Part shown: in pieces, positions 23,020-32,700 of the stretch
How positions within the stretch are numbered: the first letter of the stretch is position 1
Layout: every line of letters begins with the position of its first letter
NCBI RefSeq assembly: GCF_002979455.1
Contig: NZ_PCOU01000002.1
Span: 186,001-250,000 of the forward strand
From: Chryseobacterium sp. MYb7
Lineage (GTDB): Bacteria > Bacteroidota > Bacteroidia > Flavobacteriales > Weeksellaceae
Direction: 5' to 3'
DNA length: 64,000 bases
Made by a program: the position numbers and the translations under genes
Notes under the pieces: generated by a model
What the model was told of the DNA's origin: nothing
The model's database searches: none
The model's input: the letters and a program-made list of their open reading frames with translations, nothing else

Positions 23020-25050
23020 ATGAAATTTTTTAATTCCAGCACAAACTTTGAGTCAGTTCTTAAAAAATACTTTTCTTTTAAGAATGAAACGCTTTCTTTA
23101 GAACCCTTTGCAGAGTTTTTAGAGGCGATCAAAGAAGCAGACTTTACAGATGTGCTCAATTTCTTAAGAAGCAACCCTAATTTTGCTGAAAACTTTAAAT
23201 ATTATATTCACAATATTTTTAAAGGACGACCTTTCAATCTTTCTCTGACAGAAGCTAATATTCTCTCGGAAAATGCTTTCTTTCCGGAACTTAAAAAAAG
23301 AATCCTGAACAAGGTTTTACCACCCGTTGAAAATGAAAAGACGGTGTGGTATATGATTGACAATGTCAGCCTGAGACCCCAAAAGGATCTGAAATATCTT
23401 CACAATCTTCCGGAAAATGAGATTGATGAGTTTTTAAATATATTGGGAGCTTCAGATTTTATTGTGAAGCCTAATGTGAAAAAAGAACTCATTTTCTCCA
23501 TGAATATTCTTTCCTGGAGGGTTACAGGGATGGCCATGGAAGTGGAAGTGGTAAGAATGGCACCACAGTACAGAAATCTGGATAATCCGTTTCTTGCCCT
23601 TCAGAATGAGTTGGAAACATTAGCAGAAGATCTTGTAAAGGACCCCGAACTTCAACTGCACTCCAAAGACAGCAGATATAAGCAGATTAAAATTTATGCA
23701 GAACAATGCCAGGAATTTGTAAATATTGCTTTTAAAAATTCCGCCAAATATGGTATTTCTGGAAAAATTAATCAATCTCTGTTAAAAATCCGACAGCAGA
23801 CCGAAAGAATATATGATATCGTTCAGTTATTGGTTATTGATACCGATGAAGATGTTCAGATAAAATCTAAACAGCTGGTATTTAATATTCTGAACTATAA
23901 ATCTCATAAAAATAATATCTCAGACCTGATCAATGACAGTACGAGATTGATTTCACATCTTATTACCAACCACACCGCAGAAACCGGAACTCACTATATT
24001 ACTTCTACCCGAAAAGAATATATGACCATGTTCTACAAAGCGAGTGGTGGTGGAATCATTGTAGGAGCACTTTGTGTGTTGAAAATGCTCTACGGATATA
24101 TTCCAGGGAGTGATTTCTCCCATGCTTTCTTGTACTCCATGAACTATGCAATGGGATTCGTGATGATCTATCTGATGGGGTTTACTTTGGCTACAAAACA
24201 GCCGGCAATGACTGCTGCTACGATGACCAAAGTATTATCCGAAGAAGGAAATGCCCAAAGAAACAATACAGAATTTGCCCATTTGGTTTCTAAACTATTC
24301 AGAAGTCAGTTCATTGCCTTTGTTGGAAATGTACTGCTTGCCTTTCCGGTGGCACTTGCCATCATTTACGGGCTGGATGTGTTTTTCTCGCAAAACCTTG
24401 CTGTAGAACGTTCTGATAAATTATTAAAAGATCTTGATCCCTTTAAATCAAAAGCAATTCTGCATGCAAGTATTGCCGGATTCTATCTTTTTATTTCCGG
24501 AATTATTTCTGGGAATATTGGTAACAACTCCGTGTTTTATCAGATTCCGGAAAGAATTGCCAAAAACCTTTCTATCAGAAGCTTTTTTGGGAAAAAATTT
24601 GCAAAAGGACTTTCAAAATATTATGCTAAAAACTGGCCGGGAATTATTTCCAATTTCTGGTTTGGAGTTTTCCTTGGAGCAACGGCTCCGGTAGGAATGT
24701 TTTTCGGACTGGATCTGGACATCAGGCACATCACTTTCGCAGCGGGTAACTTTGCTTTAGGATTATATGGAAAAGACTTCTCTGTAGATTCCTATACATT
24801 CTGGATGTCTTTTATTACGGTATTCCTGATTGGTTTCTTCAACTTTTTAGTAAGTTTCAGTTTGTCTATGTTCCTGGCATTCAGGTCAAGAAAAATGAAT
24901 TTCGGACAGGTAAGTGAGATTTATAAAGAAATTTTCAGATACTTTACAAAGCATCCGCTGAAATTCTTTCTGCCATTAAGTTCCAGACTGGATAAAAAAG
25001 CAGATGATTTGATGAGTAGTACCATTTCCAATAAATCAGGAGAACATTAA
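23020..25050 (+). CDS. Gcr-type 'site-specific recombinase' family membrane protein
   Basis: 676 residues. The N-terminal half is soluble and helical; the C-terminal half (about 335-640) has several membrane segments, for example GGGIIVGALCVLKMLYGYI and ALAIIYGLDVFF. The sequence resembles the Pfam family named site-specific recombinase after the gonococcal gcr gene. The membrane topology and absence of any recombinase active-site motif make true recombinase activity doubtful. It follows mtgA by 13 bases and probably shares its transcript, which would fit an envelope role. Confidence 0.7.
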   Translation: MKFFNSSTNFESVLKKYFSFKNETLSLEPFAEFLEAIKEADFTDVLNFLRSNPNFAENFKYYIHNIFKGRPFNLSLTEANILSENAFFPELKKRILNKVLPPVENEKTVWYMIDNVSLRPQKDLKYLHNLPENEIDEFLNILGASDFIVKPNVKKELIFSMNILSWRVTGMAMEVEVVRMAPQYRNLDNPFLALQNELETLAEDLVKDPELQLHSKDSRYKQIKIYAEQCQEFVNIAFKNSAKYGISGKINQSLLKIRQQTERIYDIVQLLVIDTDEDVQIKSKQLVFNILNYKSHKNNISDLINDSTRLISHLITNHTAETGTHYITSTRKEYMTMFYKASGGGIIVGALCVLKMLYGYIPGSDFSHAFLYSMNYAMGFVMIYLMGFTLATKQPAMTAATMTKVLSEEGNAQRNNTEFAHLVSKLFRSQFIAFVGNVLLAFPVALAIIYGLDVFFSQNLAVERSDKLLKDLDPFKSKAILHASIAGFYLFISGIISGNIGNNSVFYQIPERIAKNLSIRSFFGKKFAKGLSKYYAKNWPGIISNFWFGVFLGATAPVGMFFGLDLDIRHITFAAGNFALGLYGKDFSVDSYTFWMSFITVFLIGFFNFLVSFSLSMFLAFRSRKMNFGQVSEIYKEIFRYFTKHPLKFFLPLSSRLDKKADDLMSSTISNKSGEH

Positions 25051-25060
25051 TAATAAAAAC

Positions 25061-25092
25061 AAAAAATGCTACCTCCTCGGGTAGCATTTTTT
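25061..25092. terminator. bidirectional terminator
   Basis: Stem AAAAAATGCTACC with GGGTAGCATTTTTT and a short loop. A-run and T-run on both sides let it end the plus-strand gene finishing at 25050 and the minus-strand peptide gene finishing at 25106. Confidence 0.85.
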
Positions 25093-25105
25093 ATTTTATT
25101 ACATT

Positions 25106-25273
25106 TTAAAGGCAAATAGGAAGCAGTGGACATTTAGTTGGCAAAGTTGTCCAATAAGCACATTCGTTCTCATTAGCACAGCTTACAGCACAGCAGATTT
25201 GTCCAACACCTCCTCCTTGTATTGTTTTTAAAGTTTTTCTTGTCAGTTTTTTAGATGCAATTGATTTTTTCAT
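25106..25273 (-). CDS. Cys-rich bacteriocin-like peptide with double-glycine leader
   Basis: 55 residues. The leader MKKSIASKKLTRKTLKTIQ ends in a Gly-Gly-Gly run at 20-22, and the core VGQICCAVSCANENECAYW then ends with TKCPLLPICL, giving six Cys. Chryseobacterium genomes carry many peptides of this form annotated only as bacteriocin-like protein. It is likely cut by a C39 protease and exported. The neighbouring copy at 25377-25541 shares the plan. No transporter lies next to it, so it would rely on one elsewhere. Confidence 0.8.
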   Translation of the reverse strand: MKKSIASKKLTRKTLKTIQGGGVGQICCAVSCANENECAYWTTLPTKCPLLPICL

Positions 25274-25334
25274 AGTATTAATTTTTTGAATGATAAATAT
25301 ATCAATTAATATTGAATTATACTTGAATTATATC

Positions 25335-25363
25335 AAAAAATGCTACCCGAGGATAGCATTTTT
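25335..25363 (-). terminator. terminator of the second Cys-rich peptide gene
   Basis: AAAAAATGCTA with TAGCATTTTT. The stem is nearly the same sequence as the terminator at 25061-25092, so the gene and its terminator were duplicated together. Confidence 0.75.
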
Positions 25364-25376
25364 CTATAGTTAACTT

Positions 25377-25541
25377 TTAAAGACAGTATGGAAGTTCCGG
25401 GCATTCTGCAGGAAGTTGCTCCCAAAAAACACATTGACTAAGATCTCCACAGCTTACAGCACAGCAAACCATTTGTCCCGCACCTTGAGTTATCTTTAAC
25501 GTTTCTCTTGATAATTTCTTTGATTTAAGTATCTTTTTCAT
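25377..25541 (-). CDS. second Cys-rich bacteriocin-like peptide, Gly-Ala leader
   Basis: 54 residues. The leader MKKILKSKKLSRETLKITQ is followed by Gly20-Ala21, a GA variant of the usual GG site, and a core with MVCCAVSCGDLSQCVFWEQL ending ECPELPYCL, six Cys in the same spacing as the neighbour (CC...C...C...C...C). Leader and core both align with the 25106-25273 peptide, so this is a tandem duplicate that has diverged. GA sites are accepted by C39 peptidases in some systems. Confidence 0.8.
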   Translation of the reverse strand: MKKILKSKKLSRETLKITQGAGQMVCCAVSCGDLSQCVFWEQLPAECPELPYCL

Positions 25542-25650
25542 AGTTAAAAATGAGTTATTAATGAGTACTAAAGATACATATTAAATCCAATGAATTCAAA
25601 ATAATTTCAACATTAGTGAATTATTTTATATGGATATAATCCCTTTATTC

Positions 25651-25944
25651 CTATAAAATCTGAAGATCCCTAAAATTCTCAATTCCAAATTTATCCTGAA
25701 ATTTTTTGAGATAAAAGCTTTTACGCATCTTAAAATCATGCTTCAGTAAAGGAGAATCAATTTTAATTACGATACACTTATTTTCAATATTGACGCTTCT
25801 TATTTCCTTAAAAAGGCTTTCATCAAGATATTCTTCAAGGAAATCTTTAATGTCAAAAGCAATAAGTTTGTGCTCAAAGCCATAAATTCTGGCAAAAGAT
25901 TTGACCAGTTCAGAGGATTGATATTCACGTTTTTTCTTATTCAT
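25651..25944 (-). CDS. DUF721 (DciA-like) protein
   Basis: 97 residues from MNKKKREYQSSEL at 25944; an upstream ATG at 25986 is also in frame but adds an atypical extension. The protein has the DUF721 pattern: an N-terminal helix, a LDESLFKEIRSVNIENKCIVIKID strand segment and a C-terminal LLKHDFKMRKSFYLKKF helix. DUF721 proteins are related to DciA, a helicase loader, and in flavobacteria I recall them next to recF. Here recF is on the same strand but an esterase gene separates the two. Confidence 0.82.
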   Translation of the reverse strand: MNKKKREYQSSELVKSFARIYGFEHKLIAFDIKDFLEEYLDESLFKEIRSVNIENKCIVIKIDSPLLKHDFKMRKSFYLKKFQDKFGIENFRDLQIL

Positions 25945-26088
25945 AAAGTAGGCTTTCGGCATGTAGGTTTCATGTCTGCTTTTCATTCAGATAAATGAAA
26001 TCCTTCAACCATCAATTTGATAAATAATGTTTTAATACTATTGTTATCATTAACAAATATTCAATTTATTCTTAGTGCTGATACATCA

Positions 26089-27570
26089 TTACCTGATTCC
26101 ATCCCATATAGAACGTTCATCAGACCTGTCATCAACAGTAATTTGTGATACAACATCAAAACGCATAGATATACGGTTATGAGTATCATAAATATCCCAA
26201 CCAGGATTACCATTAGTGGCAAAATCCACCCATGCTTTATGAACAGTAGTGGCCAATTGTTGTGGAGGATGATTACCTAACATTTTGGTAAAACCGGTAT
26301 TTGTTAGATTGTCAAATACGAAACCAAGCTCAACGCCATGGCAGGCACCAAGCAAATTATTGCATGCAGGCGAACCCCATGCAAATTCGTATACGTATGT
26401 TTTCTCATGTTTTTCAGCAACCCGTAATGCTGGTATACGGTAAAACCAATCTGTAATAATAGCACTTAGAACATCACCAGGAGAACTATCAGGACGATTA
26501 GTTCGGTAGGTTTGAATAGATTTTTCGGATAGTCCATAAGCGGAAGCGGCAATATTCAAAGCAGAATCTGTAACCTTAGAAAGGATACCATCAGGGACAA
26601 GAAATAACCTGAACTCCTCACTATTGGTACCAATAAGAATCTCCACATCCTTACCAGCTCCATTGGCAATGCATTCTATTGGAGTTGCAGTTAATAAATG
26701 GCCATCAACAACCGGTTCAAAGGGCATTAAGTTGAATGCAACCTCACCCCATAATTCCACTAAAGGTTTTGCCATAATTTCAGATGACAATTGATCTTGT
26801 GCAGCAAAAACCTTTTCAATATCTACCTCTCCAATTGCTTCTCGTGTGGGTGCCACACCAAGTATTTCTGCAAGCCTCGTACCAATAAGCTTTGCTGAGG
26901 AAGGGCTGATGACTGAATGTCCTGCCCCTGATTCTGCAATTGCCCGTCTAAACAGACCCTGTGCTTCTTTCATAGCGAGTAATGTACAAACACTCATTCC
27001 GCCTGCAGATTCACCAAAGATGGTGACATTATCAGGATCACCACCAAAGTTGGAAATATTGTCCCTGATCCACTTTAGAGCGGCAATTTGATCAAGCATT
27101 CCAAGATTGGGCACTCCATCGCCAAACCACAAAAAACCTTCAATACCAATTCTATAGTTTATTGTTACCAAAACAACACCATCCCGAGCAAAATTACTAC
27201 CATCATAAGCTGGAACTGCACCTGAGCCAAGAACAAAAGCACCCCCATAAATAAAAACCATTACAGGTTTTTTTTCGGTGGTGTCCGAAGTCCAGATATT
27301 AAGATTCAAATAATCATCTCCGGGAATTACCACATTGGGCAGCAATTCTGCAAATGGTCCGGCTTTAGGCGTTAATTGAGGTGGAGTAGCTCCATATTTT
27401 GTTGCGTCCTTTACACCAGTCCATGGCATCGGAGGCTTTGGGGGTTGAAAACGATTTGCGGCTACTGGTGGGGCAGCATACGGTATACCTTTAAATGTTA
27501 ATATACCATTGCTGGTTTTAATACCGCTAACACCTCCATATTGAGTAGTAACTGTGTGTAAAGATTGCAT
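26089..27570 (-). CDS. type B carboxylesterase
   Basis: 493 residues. Type B signatures are present: an oxyanion region FIYGGAFVLGSG (106-117), EDYLNLN-like DDYLNLNIW, and GESAGG with nucleophile Ser188. A GTNSEEFRLF segment supplies the acidic residue and ACHGVELGFVF the likely catalytic His. There is no signal peptide, so it should be cytoplasmic, like pnbA-type esterases. It splits recF from DUF721. The codon usage looks less AT-biased than that of recF by eye. It is probably an acquired gene; the substrate is unknown. Confidence 0.9.
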   Translation of the reverse strand: MQSLHTVTTQYGGVSGIKTSNGILTFKGIPYAAPPVAANRFQPPKPPMPWTGVKDATKYGATPPQLTPKAGPFAELLPNVVIPGDDYLNLNIWTSDTTEKKPVMVFIYGGAFVLGSGAVPAYDGSNFARDGVVLVTINYRIGIEGFLWFGDGVPNLGMLDQIAALKWIRDNISNFGGDPDNVTIFGESAGGMSVCTLLAMKEAQGLFRRAIAESGAGHSVISPSSAKLIGTRLAEILGVAPTREAIGEVDIEKVFAAQDQLSSEIMAKPLVELWGEVAFNLMPFEPVVDGHLLTATPIECIANGAGKDVEILIGTNSEEFRLFLVPDGILSKVTDSALNIAASAYGLSEKSIQTYRTNRPDSSPGDVLSAIITDWFYRIPALRVAEKHEKTYVYEFAWGSPACNNLLGACHGVELGFVFDNLTNTGFTKMLGNHPPQQLATTVHKAWVDFATNGNPGWDIYDTHNRISMRFDVVSQITVDDRSDERSIWDGIR

Positions 27571-27862
27571 AATAATTGTAAAAAATGTTTTTGTAAGTTA
27601 ACAATATTCGAGGATAAAAAATTAATTAAATTTTTTTATTGCAAGGTGATAAAAAACAATTTGGTTTCCAAAAAAAACATATCACAGATATATCACACGT
27701 TTTGTAATTGATTGATAGTTAGGTTTAAAATTTATTCAAAGAATTGATGAAGGTATAGATAATATAGCTGTACAAATATATATTAGGGATTGCTTAGTTT
27801 AAAGAATTTAGTGTCAATTATAGGTGATATTATAATCTATAAATCCGCATATAAATTCTGGA
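27571..27862. other. intergenic region between esterase and recF
   Basis: About 290 AT-rich bases. It must hold the minus-strand promoter of the esterase, but I see no exact TAnnTTTG box. No gene or repeat is evident. Confidence 0.4.
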
Positions 27863-28942
27863 TTACACTTCAAAAATTATACTTTCCTCATTAATTTTTT
27901 TCACCACACTTTCAGTGCGCTCTCTATGAGTATCCGTGATGAAAATCTGTCCAAAACTTTCTTTGTTGACAAGTTCTATCAATTGTGAAACTCTGGTATC
28001 ATCAAGCTTATCAAAAATATCATCAAGCAAGAGGATAGGAGTCTTTTTGGTGAGTTCTTTTACAAGACTCATCTGAGCCAGTTTTAAAGAAATCAGGAAG
28101 GATTTTTGCTGTCCCTGAGAGCCTATTTTTTTGATTAAAACATGATCCATTTCAAAAAGAAGATCATCCTTATGAATTCCTTTTGAAGTATAAGTCAGCA
28201 TGCGGTCTCTTTCAAGGCTGCCTTTTAAAAGATTTTCAAAAAAATCTTCCAGCAAATGAGATTCATAAATTACTGATACAGTTTCCTTTCCACCGGAAAT
28301 AATCTGATAGAAATTCTGAACAATAGGGTTGAGTTGTTCTACAAACTTTTTTCTTTTCTTAAAAATTTTTGTCCCAAATCTGGTGATCGGGTCATCATAA
28401 ATTTCCAAAGAATCTTTGTCCCATGTTCTGTTTTTGGCAAAATATTTCAATAAAGCATTTCGCTGCTGAATCGTTTTCTGATATTGGATAAGATCAAAAA
28501 GATATTCCGAATCTGTTTGAGAAATCATTGCATCCAGAAACTTACGTCTGCTTTCCCCGGAATCTGAAATAAGATTAGAATCATAGGGCGAAATCATCAC
28601 ACTTGGAAGGTAGCCAATATGATCAGCAAGTCTATCATAACTTTTATCGTTTTTCTTGATCACTTTTTTAGCCTCTTTGGGCTGGGTAATCCTGATGATA
28701 TCTTCACTGTCTTCATTCAGAATTTCAGCATCAATGGTAAAAAAGTCTTCTTCTTTTTTAATATTGTTAAAATCTGTATTTCCTAAGAAGCTTTTTCCTA
28801 CCGACAAATAATGCAAAGCATCCAGAATATTGGTTTTTCCCACACCGTTATTACCCACAAAACAGTTGATCTGCGGGGAAAATTCAAAGTTTTTCTCAGA
28901 GTGATTTTTGAAATTGTAGAGGGAAAGCTTTTTGATAATCAT
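27863..28942 (-). CDS. recF: DNA replication and repair protein RecF
   Basis: 359 residues, the usual length. Walker A GNNGVGKTN at 30-38, the signature near SQGQQKSFLISLKLA and Walker B LLLDDIFDKLDD are all present, and the N-terminus reads LSLYNFKNH as in RecF. It binds single/double-strand DNA junctions and loads RecA with RecO and RecR at gaps. It follows the UbiA-like gene by 3 bases on the same strand. Confidence 0.95.
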   Translation of the reverse strand: MIIKKLSLYNFKNHSEKNFEFSPQINCFVGNNGVGKTNILDALHYLSVGKSFLGNTDFNNIKKEEDFFTIDAEILNEDSEDIIRITQPKEAKKVIKKNDKSYDRLADHIGYLPSVMISPYDSNLISDSGESRRKFLDAMISQTDSEYLFDLIQYQKTIQQRNALLKYFAKNRTWDKDSLEIYDDPITRFGTKIFKKRKKFVEQLNPIVQNFYQIISGGKETVSVIYESHLLEDFFENLLKGSLERDRMLTYTSKGIHKDDLLFEMDHVLIKKIGSQGQQKSFLISLKLAQMSLVKELTKKTPILLLDDIFDKLDDTRVSQLIELVNKESFGQIFITDTHRERTESVVKKINEESIIFEV

Positions 28943-28945
28943 TCG

Positions 28946-29701
28946 TCAAAAATACTCCATTATTAGTAAAAATAAAAAAGGAAGTGCCGAACAAGTTTCT
29001 ACCCCGAATGAATAATAAGCGTCATCTCTTTTATTATCAGAGAAATAGATAAGAATATAAGTTGCAATGCTGGCCATAAAAAAAGAAATGGCATAAGATA
29101 AGTCAAGATAGAAGATCCCGATCATATTGCTGATGAAAACAAGGGTGTAAGCAATGTATTTGGTGTTGTCCACGCCTATCAGCATAGGAAAAGTTTTTAC
29201 GGTATCACTGTTCATATCCCGAATATCAAAGGGAAGAACAAGAGCAGTAATGAAGAAGAAGCTGATCAGAAAAATAGGTATACTGAATTCTGGAAGAGTA
29301 AGCCAACAATTGACCAACGCCCATACCAATCCTACATAAAAAACTTTCAGCAAAGGAATTTTCCGGATATAAACATCAAGAAAAAAACTGTTGTAAAGCA
29401 ATCCCAAAACTACAATAATGAACCATTTCAAAAGTCTTATTTCATTATGATTATGAATGATTAAAAAAGCACAGATGATTCCTGCAATGGCATTGATGAC
29501 CACTATTTTGAAAAAATGCATGGTGTATTGGTATTTAGTATACAGATAACCACTGAAATAAGTGATGAAAATAAGTGCAAAAGTAGGGAAACGGAATGTG
29601 TTTTGCTCTTTCATGAAAAATACTGCAAAAAGAGTTCCCATAAGAGAGACATAAATCTGGCTGTCTATGACAGTTTTTTTCAGTATTTTTAAGATGTTCA
29701 T
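28946..29701 (-). CDS. UbiA-like membrane protein
   Basis: 251 residues with about seven membrane segments. The second aspartate motif of the UbiA prenyltransferases is recognisable (LPFDIRDMNSD), but the first NDxxD motif expected before it is not; the matching position reads GYLYTKYQYT. It may therefore be a divergent or inactive family member. It lies directly upstream of recF on the same strand. Confidence 0.72.
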   Translation of the reverse strand: MNILKILKKTVIDSQIYVSLMGTLFAVFFMKEQNTFRFPTFALIFITYFSGYLYTKYQYTMHFFKIVVINAIAGIICAFLIIHNHNEIRLLKWFIIVVLGLLYNSFFLDVYIRKIPLLKVFYVGLVWALVNCWLTLPEFSIPIFLISFFFITALVLPFDIRDMNSDTVKTFPMLIGVDNTKYIAYTLVFISNMIGIFYLDLSYAISFFMASIATYILIYFSDNKRDDAYYSFGVETCSALPFLFLLIMEYF

Positions 29702-29719
29702 TTATCAAAATTAATATAT

Positions 29720-32700
29720 ATGAAAAGATTTTCCAAGATTTTTCTGCTTTTGCTTGTAATGCTGAGCTTTTCAACGGTATCCGCACAGAAATATTATGAT
29801 ACCCAATGGAAAAAAGTGGCTGATAACAGTACAAAAGGAGCTTATAAATCTAATCTTCCCATTATTTTAGACATACAAAAACAAGCCATGAAAGAAAATA
29901 ATGCGTTCGAGCTGATCCGTTCTTTGAAAGCGGAGTTCAGTATTGTAAACCAAACTGTGGATGACGATCAGAATGATGCCGCTTCTCAGTTCTTCAAAAA
30001 ACTTAAAGATGCAGAGGGCAAGATAAACGGTGAAGGAAAGCTGGTTTACAAAGTCCTGTTGAATGGTTTCTTCATGGATTATTACAATCAGAATTCATGG
30101 AAAATAAACGGAAGAACCAATATCAATTCTCAGGATGTTTCACAGATTGAAACCTGGAGCAAGCTTGATTTCAAAAACTATTTAACGAAAAATTATCAGG
30201 ATCTTGATCAGGAGAAACCTGAAATGAAAAAAATCTCTCTGGAAAAATATAAGAATGTTTTTTCCGGAACAGATGATATCTCTTATTTCCCAACGCTATC
30301 GGAGTGGTATGCAGTAAAAAAAATAGCGTTTTTGTCTGAAAATAATATCTTCACTAAAAATGAACTGACAGCAAACCGTACAACAATTAATGCAATTTAT
30401 GATGAACTGATTGCACAGAACAGCGGGAATACGAAACTCTATTTCATGAAAGAGAAGATTACAGAAAGCTGTAATTTCAATCATTGTAAAGATAAGCTTC
30501 AACAGCTTCAGAATCTGATAAAATCTAATGTGGATGGAGATTATAAGGTAACGATCATGGGAGATATCATGGATGAACTTATTAATCAGAAGAAGCCTAA
30601 AGAAGCTCTTGCAGTAGCTTCACAGGCAAAAAGTGAATATCCAAAATCTCTTTTCCTTGGAAATATCAAAAGTAAAGAAGCTCAGATTGTCAACCCATAT
30701 CTGAACTTAAAATACGAATCTCAGACTCAGAATAATCTGCCGATTCATTTTGTGGCAGAATACCAGAATGTATCAGAATTTACATTGAATATTTATGAAG
30801 TAAAAGATGATTTTATCTCATTACTTCAATATGTTCAGGATTCTTACTCCAATACTTTTGGAAAATTAAAAAAGAACTTGGTAAGGAAAGAAACATTCCA
30901 GCTTCCGGATCCTAAGGATTATCAGAATCATAAAACTTCATTGGAGGTAAAACCGCTTCCTTCCGGAGTGTATGTTGCAGAATTTACCGTTGCAGGAGCG
31001 GATATGAAAGATACAGATTCCAGACAAAATTTTTATTTTCTGGTTTCAGGAAACAGAATCATCTATCAATCTAAAACAGACAGAAAACCTCTTTCTGATG
31101 AATTGAAATTGGTGAACAGTGAAAATGGGAAACCTTTAGCCAATGAAGGTCTTCAGTTTTATGAATTTGTTTCCAATAAAACATTAACTAAAATTGATGG
31201 AACAACTAATGCCAACGGAGTATTTAAGTTTCCTTCTTCTGAAAATAAAGACTACTACAGAACTTTCCTGATTCACCAGCCTAAAACCAATGATTTTCAG
31301 ATCATGCAGGTCTATGGAAACAGAGGGTATGCTGATGATTATAATCCTAATAAACAAACACGCTCAACAGCTCAGATTTTCATAGACAGAGGAATCTATC
31401 GTCCCGGACAGATTGTTTATTTCAAGGTGATCAATACAAGAATGAATAAGGAGATTGAATCAGTACTTTCGGGATTAAAGCAAAAAATAACTTTGTTGAA
31501 TACCAATAGCGAAGAGGTGTCTTCGCAGGAATTCACCACCAATGAATTTGGTTCTTATCACGGAAGTTTCATCCTTCCGAAAGGAAAACTGAACGGTAAC
31601 TTTTATCTGAGAATAGATGGTGAAAGCCAGGGGTATAAAAATTTCAGAGTAGAAGAATACAAAAGACCTAAGTTTGAAGTAACCTTTGATCCTGTAAAAG
31701 AGGAGTATAAATACGGTCAGACTATAGAACTAAAAGGAAAAGCTGTCATGTTCTCCGGTGTTCCGTTGAGCAATACGACAGTGAACTACGAAATCAAAAA
31801 ACAAAATATCAGATGGAGATATTTCAGCTGGTACCCGCAGAATGATGAGAATGAAAATTCCATTTTGGGTGAAGCAAAAACCAATGAAAAAGGAGAGTTT
31901 ATCATTCATTTGGAGCTTAAAAAAGATGAAAAACTGGAAGGAATACAGATTGATAATTATGCGATCAATGCTTCTGTTACAGATATTAACGGAGAAACAC
32001 AAACTGCCAATACACAATTAAAAGTAGCTTCGGTTTCTCACTACATCCAGGCAGAAAACATCAGCAATATTTTTGCAGATGAAAATGTGAACGTAAAGGT
32101 AGAAACCAAAAATTACAACGATCAGAATCTTAAGAAAGCCTATCAGGTTAAGTTGTCAAAACTGACAGCTCCTGATAGAATTTTCAGAGATAATTTCAAA
32201 TCTGATGTTCAGAATCTGCCGAAATATTCAAAAGAAGAATTTATCAGCAAATTCCCACATGATCTTTTTGATAAAAATGATGAGATCAAAAACTGGAAAA
32301 CCGAAAAAGTACTGATTGAAAGACAACAGCAGCCGTCCGCTGACAATGCTCAGCTTTCAACCAATCTTGATTTAGGAAAACTGGAAACAGGAGATTACCA
32401 GCTGGAGCTTTTCAATATGGAAGGAAAAGATACGATCAAAACTTCACAGTATTTCAGCGTTTGGGATAAAACAGCGTTAAAATCAACTCAAAAAACATTC
32501 CTTACAGTCATTGCTCCAAAAGAAGAATTGTCAAGAGGAGAAAAAGCGAAAGTTTATGTTTACTCAGCAGTTCCTGATGCTTTGGTAAATGTTTTTGTAC
32601 AGGACGGATCAGGAAAAACGGTTTCAGAGGTTCATCAGATGAAAAAAGGAGTATTAGAATATATTGCTGAAATTTCTAAAGATAAAAGTGTATCAAATCT

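Noticed and set aside
23020..25050. Gcr-type 'site-specific recombinase' as a sign of a mobile element
   Set aside because: The protein is membrane-bound, lacks recombinase catalytic motifs and follows mtgA in what looks like a housekeeping operon.
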